From Candidatus Paralachnospira sangeri (GTDB lineage: Bacteria; Bacillota; Clostridia; Lachnospirales; Lachnospiraceae), in NCBI GenBank assembly GCA_904397815.1, contig CAJFOT010000120.1, positions 1 through 45,182 of the forward strand: a stretch of DNA of 45,182 bases, read 5' to 3'. The translations under genes were made by a program, and so were the position numbers. Numbering within the stretch: the first letter of the stretch is position 1; each line of letters opens with the position of its first letter. Shown here piece by piece: positions 24,810 through 33,237 of the stretch. The notes under the pieces were generated by a model that did no database searches, had not been told where the DNA came from, and saw nothing but the letters and a program-made list of their open reading frames with translations.

Positions 24810-26256
24810 TTGTGTAGCAGCAGATAGTTATCAGCTCAGAATGCTGGAGGAGAATCAGATTTATGGGCTGCTGAAGGTTCGTGCCCAGCAGATCAATGGC
24901 CAGACGGAGTTATGTTATCACATTACCGGCAGACAGCTGACGGGGCAGCGGTTTGGAGGAGTATACCTGACAGAATCTTATATAAAAAGATTGATGGCGG
25001 AAATCAATAAGACCGCGAGCGCACTGGAAGAATATCTGCTGGATTTGGACAGCCTGCTGTTAGAGCCGGAATTTATTTTCTGGAGAGAACAGGATGATAT
25101 GCCGGAGTTTTGTTATTATCCGACTGATAAACCGGAAAAAAACTTCAGAGAACGACTGCGGGCGCTTCTGAGATATATGCTGGATAAAACAGATCATAAA
25201 AATGAACAGACAGTGGCGCTGGTATATGGAATGTATCAGATCGGTGTAAAAGACTATTTCCAGATGCAGGATTTTATGAAGTTTTTGTTTTATCATGAAG
25301 AGCGTTTTCAGAATCATTTTCAAAGTGGCGGGCTGTGGGTGGAGGAGAAGAAAGGGAATACAGAAAATCCGAATCATTACATACCGGAAAAGAGGAAAAA
25401 GGAAAATTCTGATCTCAATACGGACAATCGAGGACTTTCCGATCCGATCCAATCAGGTTTAACAGTGCGGAAATATTTGTGGCTGGATCGCGTTCTCGCG
25501 CTGATACTTGTTGGTCTGGCAGCCGCTGCGGCAGCTGTATTGATCAGCCGGATGTATCATACATGGGAAAATGGGGAGACCAGAGAACAGATGATCCGGG
25601 TGGGGCTCCTGTTTTCTGTTGCTATTATGACATCGGCAGCGGTTTACAGGCTGCTGACAGCAGAACATGAAACAAATCAAAACAGGGTGGATGAGCCTGA
25701 ACAAAATGTGCCGGAAAGAGAAAAATCGGATAACTCCGAAAGAAGACAGGCAGAACAAAAATGGCTGGAGTATGGACAGCCGGGAGTTGAAGGGTTGTAT
25801 GGCAGGCGGCCGGATGTAATGAAATTACGGGAATCAGAAGAAAATTATTTCAGTGATTCTTCCAAGGATGAGACTTGTGTGTTAAACGTAAGAGCATTTG
25901 GGGAAGAACGGATCTGGTTCCGCTATCAGGGAAAGGAGAATATTTCAGATTTTATGCTGGAACGGGATGGGCAGTTTCTGGTAGGAAAAGAAGAAAAGGG
26001 GGCTGATATTATACTGAATTGGCCGACTGTCAGTCGGAAGCAGGCGATCCTGTATGTACGCGGCGGGATCTGTACAGTTGCAGACTGCGGTTCATCCAAT
26101 GGAACTTATTTGGATGAGGTCAGGCTGACTCCGGAAAGACCGAAAATTCTTTTGTCTGGAAGCGTTGTGAGATTCGCGGAATTAAGCTTTCTGGTTGAGA
26201 TGAACAGAGAAGATGAGACAAGATTGCTGAATGGCAAAGATCCTATACTCTCTTGA
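24754..26256 (+). CDS. DUF6382 and FHA domain membrane protein
   Basis: 500 residues. The N-terminal domain (about 1-190) matches the DUF6382 pattern, starting MEIRYRWERNHYYMLI. Two membrane helices lie near 247-268 and 281-300. A C-terminal FHA domain (about 405-490) has the phosphothreonine-binding motifs GK, SRKQ and SSNGTYLD. FHA domains bind phosphothreonine peptides; the kinase and ligand are unknown and none is encoded nearby. ATG 24754 is chosen because GGGAGGTG lies 9 bases upstream. It is the last gene of the pilus operon and may link pilus assembly to Ser/Thr kinase signalling, which is inference. Confidence 0.85.
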   Translation: MEIRYRWERNHYYMLISADCVAADSYQLRMLEENQIYGLLKVRAQQINGQTELCYHITGRQLTGQRFGGVYLTESYIKRLMAEINKTASALEEYLLDLDSLLLEPEFIFWREQDDMPEFCYYPTDKPEKNFRERLRALLRYMLDKTDHKNEQTVALVYGMYQIGVKDYFQMQDFMKFLFYHEERFQNHFQSGGLWVEEKKGNTENPNHYIPEKRKKENSDLNTDNRGLSDPIQSGLTVRKYLWLDRVLALILVGLAAAAAAVLISRMYHTWENGETREQMIRVGLLFSVAIMTSAAVYRLLTAEHETNQNRVDEPEQNVPEREKSDNSERRQAEQKWLEYGQPGVEGLYGRRPDVMKLRESEENYFSDSSKDETCVLNVRAFGEERIWFRYQGKENISDFMLERDGQFLVGKEEKGADIILNWPTVSRKQAILYVRGGICTVADCGSSNGTYLDEVRLTPERPKILLSGSVVRFAELSFLVEMNREDETRLLNGKDPILS

Positions 26257-26311
26257 CAGAACTGCGGAATTGAGAATAAGATTATTGTTTCGCCGGGTTT
26301 TATGATATAAT
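26253..26311 (+). promoter_or_regulatory. Promoter(s) of the HIT gene
   Basis: An extended -10 TGATATAAT (26303-26311) lies 31 bases upstream of the HIT start. A second candidate, TTGACA (26253-26258) with an 18-base spacer to TAAGAT (26277-26282), lies just upstream. No terminator-like hairpin separates it from the pilus operon. Confidence 0.6.
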
Positions 26312-26341
26312 AGTAGCAGAATTTTTTTGGAGGTGTGAAAG

Positions 26342-26761
26342 ATGATTGATGAGAACTGCATTTTCTGCAAAATTGCTAATGGACAGATTCCCTCTGCCAC
26401 CGTTTATGAGGATGAAAAGTTTAAGGTGATTCTTGATATGGGGCCGGCTACCAGAGGTCATGCACTGATTTTGCCCAAAGAGCATTTTCAGGACGTTTGT
26501 GGGTTAAGTGAAACCTACAGTAAAGATATTTTGCCTTTGGCTGCCAAAATCGGATGTGCCATGATGAAAGGATTGGGCTGTGATGGCTTTAATTTGGTTC
26601 AGAACAATGGAGAGGCTGCGGGGCAGACGGTAATGCATTTCCATATGCATGTGATTCCCCGGTATGCGGATGGACCCAGAAATATTGCTTCCTGGGAACC
26701 CCAAAGCGCAGATGGAGAAGAGCTGAAGGTTCTGGCAGAGCAGATCAAAAATGCCTTCTGA
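26342..26761 (+). CDS. HIT family (Hint-like) nucleotide-binding hydrolase
   Basis: Histidine-triad protein of 139 residues, likely a purine nucleoside phosphoramidase or nucleotidyl hydrolase. The signature His99-x-His101-x-His103 (HFHMHVIPR) holds the catalytic His. The N-terminal CIFCK pair of cysteines suggests the zinc site of bacterial Hint proteins. TTGGAGGTG precedes ATG 26342. It is a stand-alone gene with its own promoter, convergent with murG. Confidence 0.93.
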   Translation: MIDENCIFCKIANGQIPSATVYEDEKFKVILDMGPATRGHALILPKEHFQDVCGLSETYSKDILPLAAKIGCAMMKGLGCDGFNLVQNNGEAAGQTVMHFHMHVIPRYADGPRNIASWEPQSADGEELKVLAEQIKNAF

Positions 26762-26811
26762 GAAAACTCTTCTCCGATTTGCAAGGTGCAGCTTCAGGGT
26801 CATGCCTGGGT

Positions 26812-27885
26812 TCAGGATGGGATGCCGGCCAGTTTTTTCAGCAAGGCTGTAATTTGTGAAACAGCGTCAGCGAGCTGGCTGCTTTCCATTGCCTGAATAT
26901 ATTGTTTTCTGTTTTCATAAAGGCTGAATATGTTCTGGCAGAGGGTGTCAGCAGTCAGCTGATCTTCTTCCAAAACTGCAGAAAATCCCTGTTTTTGAAA
27001 GGAACGGGCATTCAGAATCTGGTCTCCCCGGCTGGCCTCTGCCGATAAAGGAATCAGAAGCGCCGGCTTACGAAGTGCCAGCAATTCACAGATCGCATTG
27101 GCGCCTGCCCGGGAGATCACAATGTCCGCTGCGGCGAACAGATCACTGAGGGGTTTGCCCATGTATTCATACTGTACATAGCCCGGCAGGTAATCTAATG
27201 TATGATCCAGATTTCCCTTACCGCATAAATGGATTACCTGAAATGTCTTCAGCAGCCGCGGCAGCACAGAGCGAACGGCCTGATTCACTTTAACGGAACC
27301 CAGGCTTCCGCCAATGACCATAAGCACTGGTTTGGAGGCGGAAAAACCTGTTAATTTCAGGCCGGCCAGACGGCTGCCGGTCAGAAGTTCTTTGCGGATC
27401 GGACAGCCGGTCAGTACTGCTTTTTCTTTCGGAAGTGTCTTTAAAGTTTCCGGGAAATTGCAGCATATATAAGATGCGCCGGACAGACACAGCTTATTGG
27501 CCAGACCGGGTGTCATATCAGATTCATGAAGTACGGCAGGAATTTTCTGCTTTTTCGCTGCCATTACTACAGGAACAGAAACAAATCCCCCTTTTGAAAA
27601 AATAACGTCGGGATGGTATTTTTTCAATAACTTATCTGCCTCAAAAAATCCCTTAATTACCCGGAAAGGATCTGTAAAATTTTTCAGGTCAAAATACCGG
27701 CGCAGCTTTCCGGAAGAAATTCCGTCATAGGGGATGCCGGCCTGTTCAGCCAGTTCTTTTTCGATCCCGCCATAAGAGCCAATATACCTGACATCGAAAC
27801 CAGCTTCTTTCAGACTGGGCAGCAGCGCCAAATTTGGCGTGACGTGTCCCGCTGTTCCGCCTCCGGTCAGAATAATCCGTTTCAT
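26812..27885 (-). CDS. murG: UDP-GlcNAc:lipid I N-acetylglucosaminyltransferase
   Basis: Makes lipid II on the inner face of the membrane during peptidoglycan synthesis. The 357-residue GT-B enzyme has the N-terminal glycine loop TGGGTAGHVTPNLAL, GGFVSVPVVMAA, HESDMTPGLANK, a second-domain glycine motif VIGGSLGSVKVNQ and ISRAGANAICELLALRKPAL. It starts 10 bases after the TSCPD gene and shares its promoter. Unlike many bacteria, it is not next to other mur, mra or fts genes. Confidence 0.95.
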   Translation of the reverse strand: MKRIILTGGGTAGHVTPNLALLPSLKEAGFDVRYIGSYGGIEKELAEQAGIPYDGISSGKLRRYFDLKNFTDPFRVIKGFFEADKLLKKYHPDVIFSKGGFVSVPVVMAAKKQKIPAVLHESDMTPGLANKLCLSGASYICCNFPETLKTLPKEKAVLTGCPIRKELLTGSRLAGLKLTGFSASKPVLMVIGGSLGSVKVNQAVRSVLPRLLKTFQVIHLCGKGNLDHTLDYLPGYVQYEYMGKPLSDLFAAADIVISRAGANAICELLALRKPALLIPLSAEASRGDQILNARSFQKQGFSAVLEEDQLTADTLCQNIFSLYENRKQYIQAMESSQLADAVSQITALLKKLAGIPS

Positions 27886-27895
27886 GATGCGCCTC

Positions 27896-28144
27896 CTAAG
27901 CTTGTTCTGCCAGATATTTTTTCAGCGCCTGTGCCAACTGATCAGGGCAAGATGTACTTTTATAACCACAGTGAATTCCTTCTAATTTAGAAATGGCTTC
28001 GTGGATATCCATCCCTTCTACCAGTCTGCTGATGCCCTGCAGATTGCCATTGCACCCGCCCTGATAAGAAACACCGGATAATTTGCCGTCGGCAACATTA
28101 AATTGGATCTCGCTGGAACAGACTCCCTGAGTTTTGTAACGCAT
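27896..28144 (-). CDS. TSCPD domain-containing protein (TIGR03905-like)
   Basis: 82-residue protein of unknown function. It has a conserved N-terminal TQGVCSSEIQFNV, then GGCNGNLQGISRLVEG, and ends with the diagnostic STSCPDQLAQAL. The domain is related to the C-terminal region of some class II ribonucleotide reductases and carries four or more conserved Cys, suggesting metal or redox chemistry (inference). AGGAGGTAC precedes the start. It forms a two-gene operon with murG. Confidence 0.85.
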   Translation of the reverse strand: MRYKTQGVCSSEIQFNVADGKLSGVSYQGGCNGNLQGISRLVEGMDIHEAISKLEGIHCGYKSTSCPDQLAQALKKYLAEQA

Positions 28145-28207
28145 ATATAGTACCTCCTAAATTCTTAAAGTACGAAATTGGCAGACCGTGTGCCCGTTTC
28201 TCCGGTC

Positions 28208-28237
28208 ATTATATCATAAGAATGCCAGGCGTTGTAA
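28208..28237 (-). promoter_or_regulatory. Promoter of the TSCPD-murG operon
   Basis: On the minus strand TTACAA (28237-28232), an 18-base spacer and TATAAT (28213-28208) with an upstream TG (extended -10). The -35 hexamer is the same six base pairs used by the divergent mtnN promoter. Confidence 0.7.
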
Positions 28238-28260
28238 AAAAAATGTATTTTGTATATAAT
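28232..28260 (+). promoter_or_regulatory. Promoter of mtnN
   Basis: TTGTAA (28232-28237), a 17-base spacer and TATAAT (28255-28260). Its -35 coincides with the -35 of the opposite-strand promoter, so the two may compete. Confidence 0.7.
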
Positions 28261-28324
28261 AAGCATGAGTGACTGTAATCAGAACACAGACAAGGATCAG
28301 AAATAGAAAATGGAGGAATTACGT

Positions 28325-29017
28325 ATGATAGGTATTATTGGCGCAATGGATGAGGAAGTAAGCAAAATAAAAGCGGCAATGACAGATGTGGAGATTCAGA
28401 AAAGGGCCGGAATGGATTTTTACAAAGGGAAGCTTCAGGGAAAAGAGGCAGTAGTTGTTCGCTGCGGTATCGGCAAAGTAAATGCAGCACTGTGCGGCCA
28501 GATTCTGGCGGACTTTTATCAGGTAGATTATATGGTGAATACAGGAATTGCCGGTTCTCTCAATGCCAACATCGATATTGGAGATATTGTGCTGTCTACA
28601 GATGCCCTGCAGCATGATATGGATGCTACAGGATTCGGATATGAGGTTGGTGTGATTCCGAGAATGCCGGTATCCGTATTCGAAGCGGATCGTCATCTGA
28701 TTGATCTGGCGAAGGAGGCTTGTGAAAAGGTCAATCCGGACATTAAAGTTTTTACAGGGAGAGTGGTCAGCGGCGATCAGTTTGTTTCTGATAAGGAAAA
28801 GAAGAAATGGCTGGTGGAGACATTTCATGGATATTGTACGGAGATGGAAGGCGCGGCAATTGCGCAGGCAGCGTATTTAAATGGAATTCCTTTTCTGATC
28901 GTCCGGGCAATTTCGGATAAGGCAGATGACAGCGCCAATATGGATTATGCTGCCTTTGAGCGAAAGGCAATAGAACACAGCGTAAACTTAATGATGGAGA
29001 TGTGTTCTCAGCTTTAA
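28325..29017 (+). CDS. mtnN: 5'-methylthioadenosine/S-adenosylhomocysteine nucleosidase
   Basis: Cleaves adenine from methylthioadenosine and S-adenosylhomocysteine, removing inhibitory by-products of SAM use. The 230-residue protein has the family N-terminus IGIIGAMDEEVSKIKAAM, the catalytic Glu near residue 12, and TEMEGAAIAQAAYLNGIPF followed by VRAISDKADDSA. ATG 28325 is chosen because GGAGG of an upstream in-frame ATG (28310) serves as its ribosome site. It is a single gene with its own promoter. Confidence 0.95.
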   Translation: MIGIIGAMDEEVSKIKAAMTDVEIQKRAGMDFYKGKLQGKEAVVVRCGIGKVNAALCGQILADFYQVDYMVNTGIAGSLNANIDIGDIVLSTDALQHDMDATGFGYEVGVIPRMPVSVFEADRHLIDLAKEACEKVNPDIKVFTGRVVSGDQFVSDKEKKKWLVETFHGYCTEMEGAAIAQAAYLNGIPFLIVRAISDKADDSANMDYAAFERKAIEHSVNLMMEMCSQL

Positions 29018-29063
29018 GAGAGTTTCTGAGATAATATGTCGAACGATTTTTCCATTTCCTGTC

Positions 29064-29093
29064 TTTACAAACCGGAAAACCTGCGGATATAAT
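29064..29093 (+). promoter_or_regulatory. Promoter of the membrane-protein gene at 29127
   Basis: TTTACA (29064-29069) lies 18 bases, or TTACAA 17 bases, before TATAAT (29088-29093). The leader is about 27 bases. Confidence 0.65.
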
Positions 29094-29126
29094 AACTGTA
29101 AAAAATTGGTAATGCAGGAGGGCGTT

Positions 29127-29969
29127 ATGATGTTAGGATTTTTAGAAGCTGGATATGGAAACATTGTGTTGGCAGTTATTTGTCTGTTGGGAGTGATTGG
29201 TACATGGATAGCCGGGCGTCGGTATCGGAGGCTGACTCTGCAGACGGACAATATATCTAATACACAGAGCAAATATCTGAAACAAATCAAAAATAAATTT
29301 GAGACAAGCTATCGGGTCAACCAGGGGGTAAATAATGTAGGACTATTCGTGGAGCGAAATGTTCAGGAATTCCGATTTATGGGAGTGAAGCTGCAGGATT
29401 TGGGCAATACAGCTGCAGGTGCCGGAAGCCTGGCATTTATACTGGGAGGCGGGGCGGCTCTGATTTGTTATAATGCAGGGGTGGCGCTGCCAACGGTCGT
29501 GACAAACCTGGCGGTCAGTATGCTGGTTGCGGCGGCAGCGTTATTATATTGGAAGAATGCCAATGTAAAACAGAAATCGCAGAATTTTTGTGTACATATG
29601 CAGGAATATCTGGAAAATGTGCTGTCAAATCGACTGGCTGCAAATACACCAAGAGAAAACGGCATTGGTGAAAGAAACAGAGAAAAGAGCAGTGCGGATT
29701 CTCTGAAAGCAGCCGGCATGCAGCAAATGAGCGGGTATCACAATGAAAATTGTGGCGCAGAAGTTCAGAATACGGATTCCAGGGAAGGGAATAAGCAGGA
29801 GAACGAATCTCATAGGGAAGAAATCGAGTATCTCCGTCAGAGTCTGGATCGGATCGCTTCAGGGCGGGAACCTTTGAAGGAAGATGACGAGGGCCGGCGG
29901 AAAAAACCGAAATTTACTCCAGAAGAAAAAAGTCTGATTGAGGATATTTTGCGGGAGTATTTTGCGTAG
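29127..29969 (+). CDS. Uncharacterised membrane protein
   Basis: 280 residues, function not recognised. Predicted membrane helices lie near 12-30, 95-117 and 122-141. Between the first two is a basic, coiled-coil-like segment (31-90: NTQSKYLKQIKNKFETSYR). The C-terminal 130 residues are polar and low-complexity, ending with charged KKPKFTPEEKSLIEDILREY. This arrangement suggests a small membrane scaffold with a cytoplasmic tail, which is inference. AGGAGG lies 4 bases before ATG 29127. Confidence 0.7.
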   Translation: MMLGFLEAGYGNIVLAVICLLGVIGTWIAGRRYRRLTLQTDNISNTQSKYLKQIKNKFETSYRVNQGVNNVGLFVERNVQEFRFMGVKLQDLGNTAAGAGSLAFILGGGAALICYNAGVALPTVVTNLAVSMLVAAAALLYWKNANVKQKSQNFCVHMQEYLENVLSNRLAANTPRENGIGERNREKSSADSLKAAGMQQMSGYHNENCGAEVQNTDSREGNKQENESHREEIEYLRQSLDRIASGREPLKEDDEGRRKKPKFTPEEKSLIEDILREYFA

Positions 29970-29997
29970 AATCTGTTAGTATTTTACAGCTTTTCGG

Positions 29998-30026
29998 TTG
30001 ATTATACATTGGAGATTGGTTATAAT
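29998..30026 (+). promoter_or_regulatory. Promoter of pgi
   Basis: TTGATT (29998-30003), a 17-base spacer and TATAAT (30021-30026). The expected start near 30033 gives a leader of about 80 bases. Confidence 0.7.
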
Positions 30027-30112
30027 TGATATATACTACGGGAGACCTGGCAGGAAACGAAACCGCCGGGGAGCTTTCGGATAATCCTGAGAAAATAGAA
30101 GGAGATAAGATT

Positions 30113-31462
30113 ATGCAGGGAAAAGTGAGTTTCGATTACACAAAAGCATCGAAGTTTATTTCAGAGGAAGAAGTCAGCTATATGAAGGGACTGGCTTTAG
30201 CGGCTAAGGATACGCTGGTTTCCAGAAATGGTGCAGGCAATGACTTTTTGGGATGGATTGATCTGCCGGTAGATTATGACAAAGATGAGTTCGCGAGAAT
30301 TAAAAAAGCGGCGTCTAGAATACAAGAGGATTCTGATGTATTGCTTGTCATCGGCATCGGAGGTTCCTATTTGGGAGCAAGAGCCGCAATTGAGTTTCTG
30401 AATCACAATTTTTATAATTATATATCCAAAGAAGACAGAAAAGCACCGGAAATTTACTTCGTTGGAAATAACATCAGCAGTACATATATTCAAAATCTGT
30501 GTGATGTTCTGAAAGGAAAAGATTTCTCTGTAAATGTTATCTCCAAATCCGGAACAACGACGGAGCCGGCGATTGCGTTCCGTATTTTTAAAAAGATGTT
30601 GGTTGACAAGTATGGAAAAGAGGCGGCCGCCAAGAGAATTTACGCGACAACTGACAAAGAAAGGGGCGCTTTGAAAAAGCTGGCGGATGATGAAGGTTAT
30701 GAGACGTTTGTTGTGCCGGATGATGTCGGAGGAAGGTTTTCTGTGCTGACTGCCGTAGGCCTGCTGCCAATTGCAGTCAGCGGAGCTGATATTGACGCGT
30801 TGATGGAAGGCGCGGCTGATGGAAGAAAGCAGGCTTTGGAAGCTCCTTTTGAGGAAAATGACGCTGTGAAATATGCTGCTGTTAGAAATATTCTGCTGCG
30901 GAAAGGGAAATCAGTGGAAATTGTGGCTAATTATGAGCCCAGTCTTCACTATGTATCAGAGTGGTGGAAGCAGCTGTACGGAGAGAGTGAGGGCAAAGAT
31001 CAAAAGGGTATCTTCCCTGCTGCAGTAGATCTGACCACAGATCTGCATTCTATGGGACAGTTTATTCAGGATGGCTCCAGAATTATGTTTGAAACTGTAT
31101 TGGAAGTAGAAAAACCTTCCTGTGAATTGATATTGGAAGAAGAAGCATCCGATCTGGACGGTCTTAATTATCTGGCTGGAAAGACTGTGGATTTTGTAAA
31201 TAAAAGCGCTATGAACGGCACTATTTTAGCGCATACAGACGGTAATGTGCCGAATCTGATGGTGCATATTGAAGAACAGTCCGCGTACTGTCTGGGCAAA
31301 TTGTTCTACTTCTTTGAATTTGCCTGCGGCGTCAGTGGATACCTGCTGGGCGTAAATCCCTTTAATCAGCCCGGCGTGGAGAGCTACAAGAAAAACATGT
31401 TTGCGCTGCTGGGCAAGCCGGGATATGAAGAAGAAAGAGAACAATTGCTGAAGAGACTGTGA
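30113..31462 (+). CDS. pgi: Glucose-6-phosphate isomerase
   Basis: Interconverts glucose-6-phosphate and fructose-6-phosphate in glycolysis. The 449 residues match the shorter Firmicute form. Motifs seen are [44 protein letters not shown], and the His-containing [15 protein letters not shown], with a C-terminal Lys region [15 protein letters not shown] 30113 follows AGAAGGAG. An in-frame upstream ATG at 30026 lies on the -10 region and is rejected. The gene is convergent with the small gene at 31672, with a structured gap between them. Confidence 0.97.
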   Translation: MQGKVSFDYTKASKFISEEEVSYMKGLALAAKDTLVSRNGAGNDFLGWIDLPVDYDKDEFARIKKAASRIQEDSDVLLVIGIGGSYLGARAAIEFLNHNFYNYISKEDRKAPEIYFVGNNISSTYIQNLCDVLKGKDFSVNVISKSGTTTEPAIAFRIFKKMLVDKYGKEAAAKRIYATTDKERGALKKLADDEGYETFVVPDDVGGRFSVLTAVGLLPIAVSGADIDALMEGAADGRKQALEAPFEENDAVKYAAVRNILLRKGKSVEIVANYEPSLHYVSEWWKQLYGESEGKDQKGIFPAAVDLTTDLHSMGQFIQDGSRIMFETVLEVEKPSCELILEEEASDLDGLNYLAGKTVDFVNKSAMNGTILAHTDGNVPNLMVHIEEQSAYCLGKLFYFFEFACGVSGYLLGVNPFNQPGVESYKKNMFALLGKPGYEEEREQLLKRL

Positions 31463-31470
31463 GATTGCGA

Positions 31471-31580
31471 GCGCAGGGCTGCACAGCCAGACATTACTGC
31501 CAGGTGATTCTGGACCTGGCCGCTGTTTCCCGCAATATAAAGTTTAAATTGAGGGAGACAGCGGCCCTGCGTTTTGTTTC
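31471..31580 (+). terminator. Structured region after pgi, probable terminator
   Basis: A 14-bp stem pairs 31518-31531 with 31553-31566 (one G-U pair) around a 21-base AT-rich loop. An outer arm, CGCAGGG (31472-31478), pairs with CCCTGCG (31565-31571), followed by TTTTGTTTC. A competing 7-bp hairpin, GCCAGGT/ACCTGGC (31499-31505 with 31514-31520), uses part of the main stem. The T-rich tail suits an intrinsic terminator for pgi. The alternative pairings are unusual for a simple one. Confidence 0.5.
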
Positions 31581-31671
31581 TTCATATATCCAGTCGACAG
31601 GAAAAGCCAATCATGAAACAGATGATTTTTCTGCCCGGACGGGAGACAGTCCCCTGAACAAAAACACATCT

Positions 31672-31941
31672 TTAATCCTCCTCAATAACATGGATTTCCA
31701 GATAATCAAAGTCGATGGATTCTATAAAGCTGTCCTGATAAAACCTTGTTTTGTCCCGGTGCTGAAATTCTTTGATGTTGTGTTCCAGCCAGATTGGGTT
31801 GCTCAGATCGAACTGACGGCATATTTCTTCCAAACTGCTGAATACCTTGCGTGTGCGATTTAATTCGGGATCGGTGTTTGGTATGACAGCATCTTGCAGC
31901 AGGTGATTGTCTTTAAATATTTTCCCCCATAAACGAAACAT
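31672..31941 (-). CDS. Small conserved protein of unknown function
   Basis: 89 residues, soluble and acidic, with no membrane segment or known catalytic motif. The pattern starting MFRLWGKIFKDNHLL, then SLEEICRQFDLSNPIWLEHN and ending FIESIDFDYLEIHVIEED resembles small hypothetical proteins I recall from Lachnospiraceae. The start at 31941 is chosen because GAAAGGA lies about 8 bases upstream; an upstream ATG at 31974 is possible. Its 3' end faces pgi. Confidence 0.7.
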   Translation of the reverse strand: MFRLWGKIFKDNHLLQDAVIPNTDPELNRTRKVFSSLEEICRQFDLSNPIWLEHNIKEFQHRDKTRFYQDSFIESIDFDYLEIHVIEED

Positions 31942-32036
31942 ATTAAAATCCTTTCTTAATGCGATATTTCCCAAACTTTCTGGATATTATATCATCAGTA
32001 ACTGAGATAGGCAAGAGACGCGGACTGAAGTAAAAG

Positions 32037-32065
32037 TTGCAATCATTTTCCATTTCATCTATAAT
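32037..32065 (+). promoter_or_regulatory. Promoter of the coiled-coil membrane protein gene
   Basis: TTGCAA (32037-32042), a 17-base spacer and TATAAT (32060-32065), about 49 bases upstream of ATG 32114. Confidence 0.65.
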
Positions 32066-32113
32066 AAATTTGTCATGCGGAAGGACCCATACTTACTAAC
32101 GGAGGAAGTCGTT

Positions 32114-33205
32114 ATGAAAGAAGAACATGCGGCGCTGGTGGATTTTCTGGATGCTGCCAAACAATCGGTGATTGAGCTGGATGCTTTGCAGAGAAATGTC
32201 AATGCTGTAGAGATAGAGGGGAAAAAGTGTGAGAAAGCTCTGTCTGCAGAGCGAAAGGCTGTGGCTGACCAGGTTGCGCTGACGGTAAAGCGGCGTAAGG
32301 AAGAAATCACTGCCGCTTATGACCGGGAATTGCGAAATGATCAGGAGAAACTGAGAAAAGCCAGAGCGAAAAGAGAAAAGGCGAAATCCAGAGGGATGAA
32401 GGCCCGTATTGAAGAAGAGACTGCAGAGCTGAATGAAGAGAACCGGCAGCTGCGTACCAGACTGACCACGTTGTTTAAGCAGAATCATCTTCCGGGGTTT
32501 TGCAATACATCGTTATATTACGCTCTTTTTCTGACCAGATCGCCGAAAGACTTTATGGTTCTGCTGATTACGATTCTGATTTGTTTTCTCGGAATTCCAC
32601 TTGGAATCTATTTTGCATTGCCGGAAGGAGAGGCGCTTCACCTTGCGGTTATTTATCTTGCGGATATCATTGTGTTTGTAGGATTATATGTGACGATTGC
32701 AAATAGAACCAAGATTGATAATATCGGTGTGCTTCGTGAGGGAAGGAAACTTCGAATGATGATCGGGGCGAATGAACGAAAAATGAAAGCTATTAAAAAT
32801 TCCATTGAAAAGGATCGTAATGAAGATGTCTATGATCTGGAGAAATATGACGATGAAATTCAGGAAATTGAGGAGGATCTGAGGAATATCGCCTCCCGGA
32901 AAGAAGACGCCCTCTATGTGTTTGAAAACGACACAGCGCTGATATTAACTAGGGAGATTAAACAGGACTATCAGGGACGGATTGAGGAACTGGCAGAACG
33001 AAAAACTCAGTATGAACGAGAATATAAAGAACTGTCCAGCCAATTAAAGACTATGACTATTAATGTAACAGATGAATATGAGAGCCGGATTGGCCGTGAA
33101 TTTATGTCACCGGATAAATTGGAGGCGCTGATTCGTATTTTTGAGGAAGAAAAGGCAGACAGTTTGTCGGAAGCACAAGAACTATATCGAAATAAACTGA
33201 ACTAA
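32114..33205 (+). CDS. Coiled-coil membrane protein of unknown function
   Basis: 363 residues. Two predicted membrane helices near 147-166 and 175-196 form a short hairpin. They separate an N-terminal charged coiled coil (about 10-125, with many Lys/Glu/Arg) from a C-terminal coiled coil (about 215-330). Both coils probably face the cytoplasm. No enzyme motif is present. GGAGG lies about 10 bases before ATG 32114. It has its own promoter, and no neighbour suggests a pathway. The shape resembles membrane-anchored structural or scaffold proteins, which is inference. Confidence 0.7.
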   Translation: MKEEHAALVDFLDAAKQSVIELDALQRNVNAVEIEGKKCEKALSAERKAVADQVALTVKRRKEEITAAYDRELRNDQEKLRKARAKREKAKSRGMKARIEEETAELNEENRQLRTRLTTLFKQNHLPGFCNTSLYYALFLTRSPKDFMVLLITILICFLGIPLGIYFALPEGEALHLAVIYLADIIVFVGLYVTIANRTKIDNIGVLREGRKLRMMIGANERKMKAIKNSIEKDRNEDVYDLEKYDDEIQEIEEDLRNIASRKEDALYVFENDTALILTREIKQDYQGRIEELAERKTQYEREYKELSSQLKTMTINVTDEYESRIGREFMSPDKLEALIRIFEEEKADSLSEAQELYRNKLN

Positions 33206-33237
33206 AATTCCGGAAACCGCCTGTCTGCTCGGCAGGG

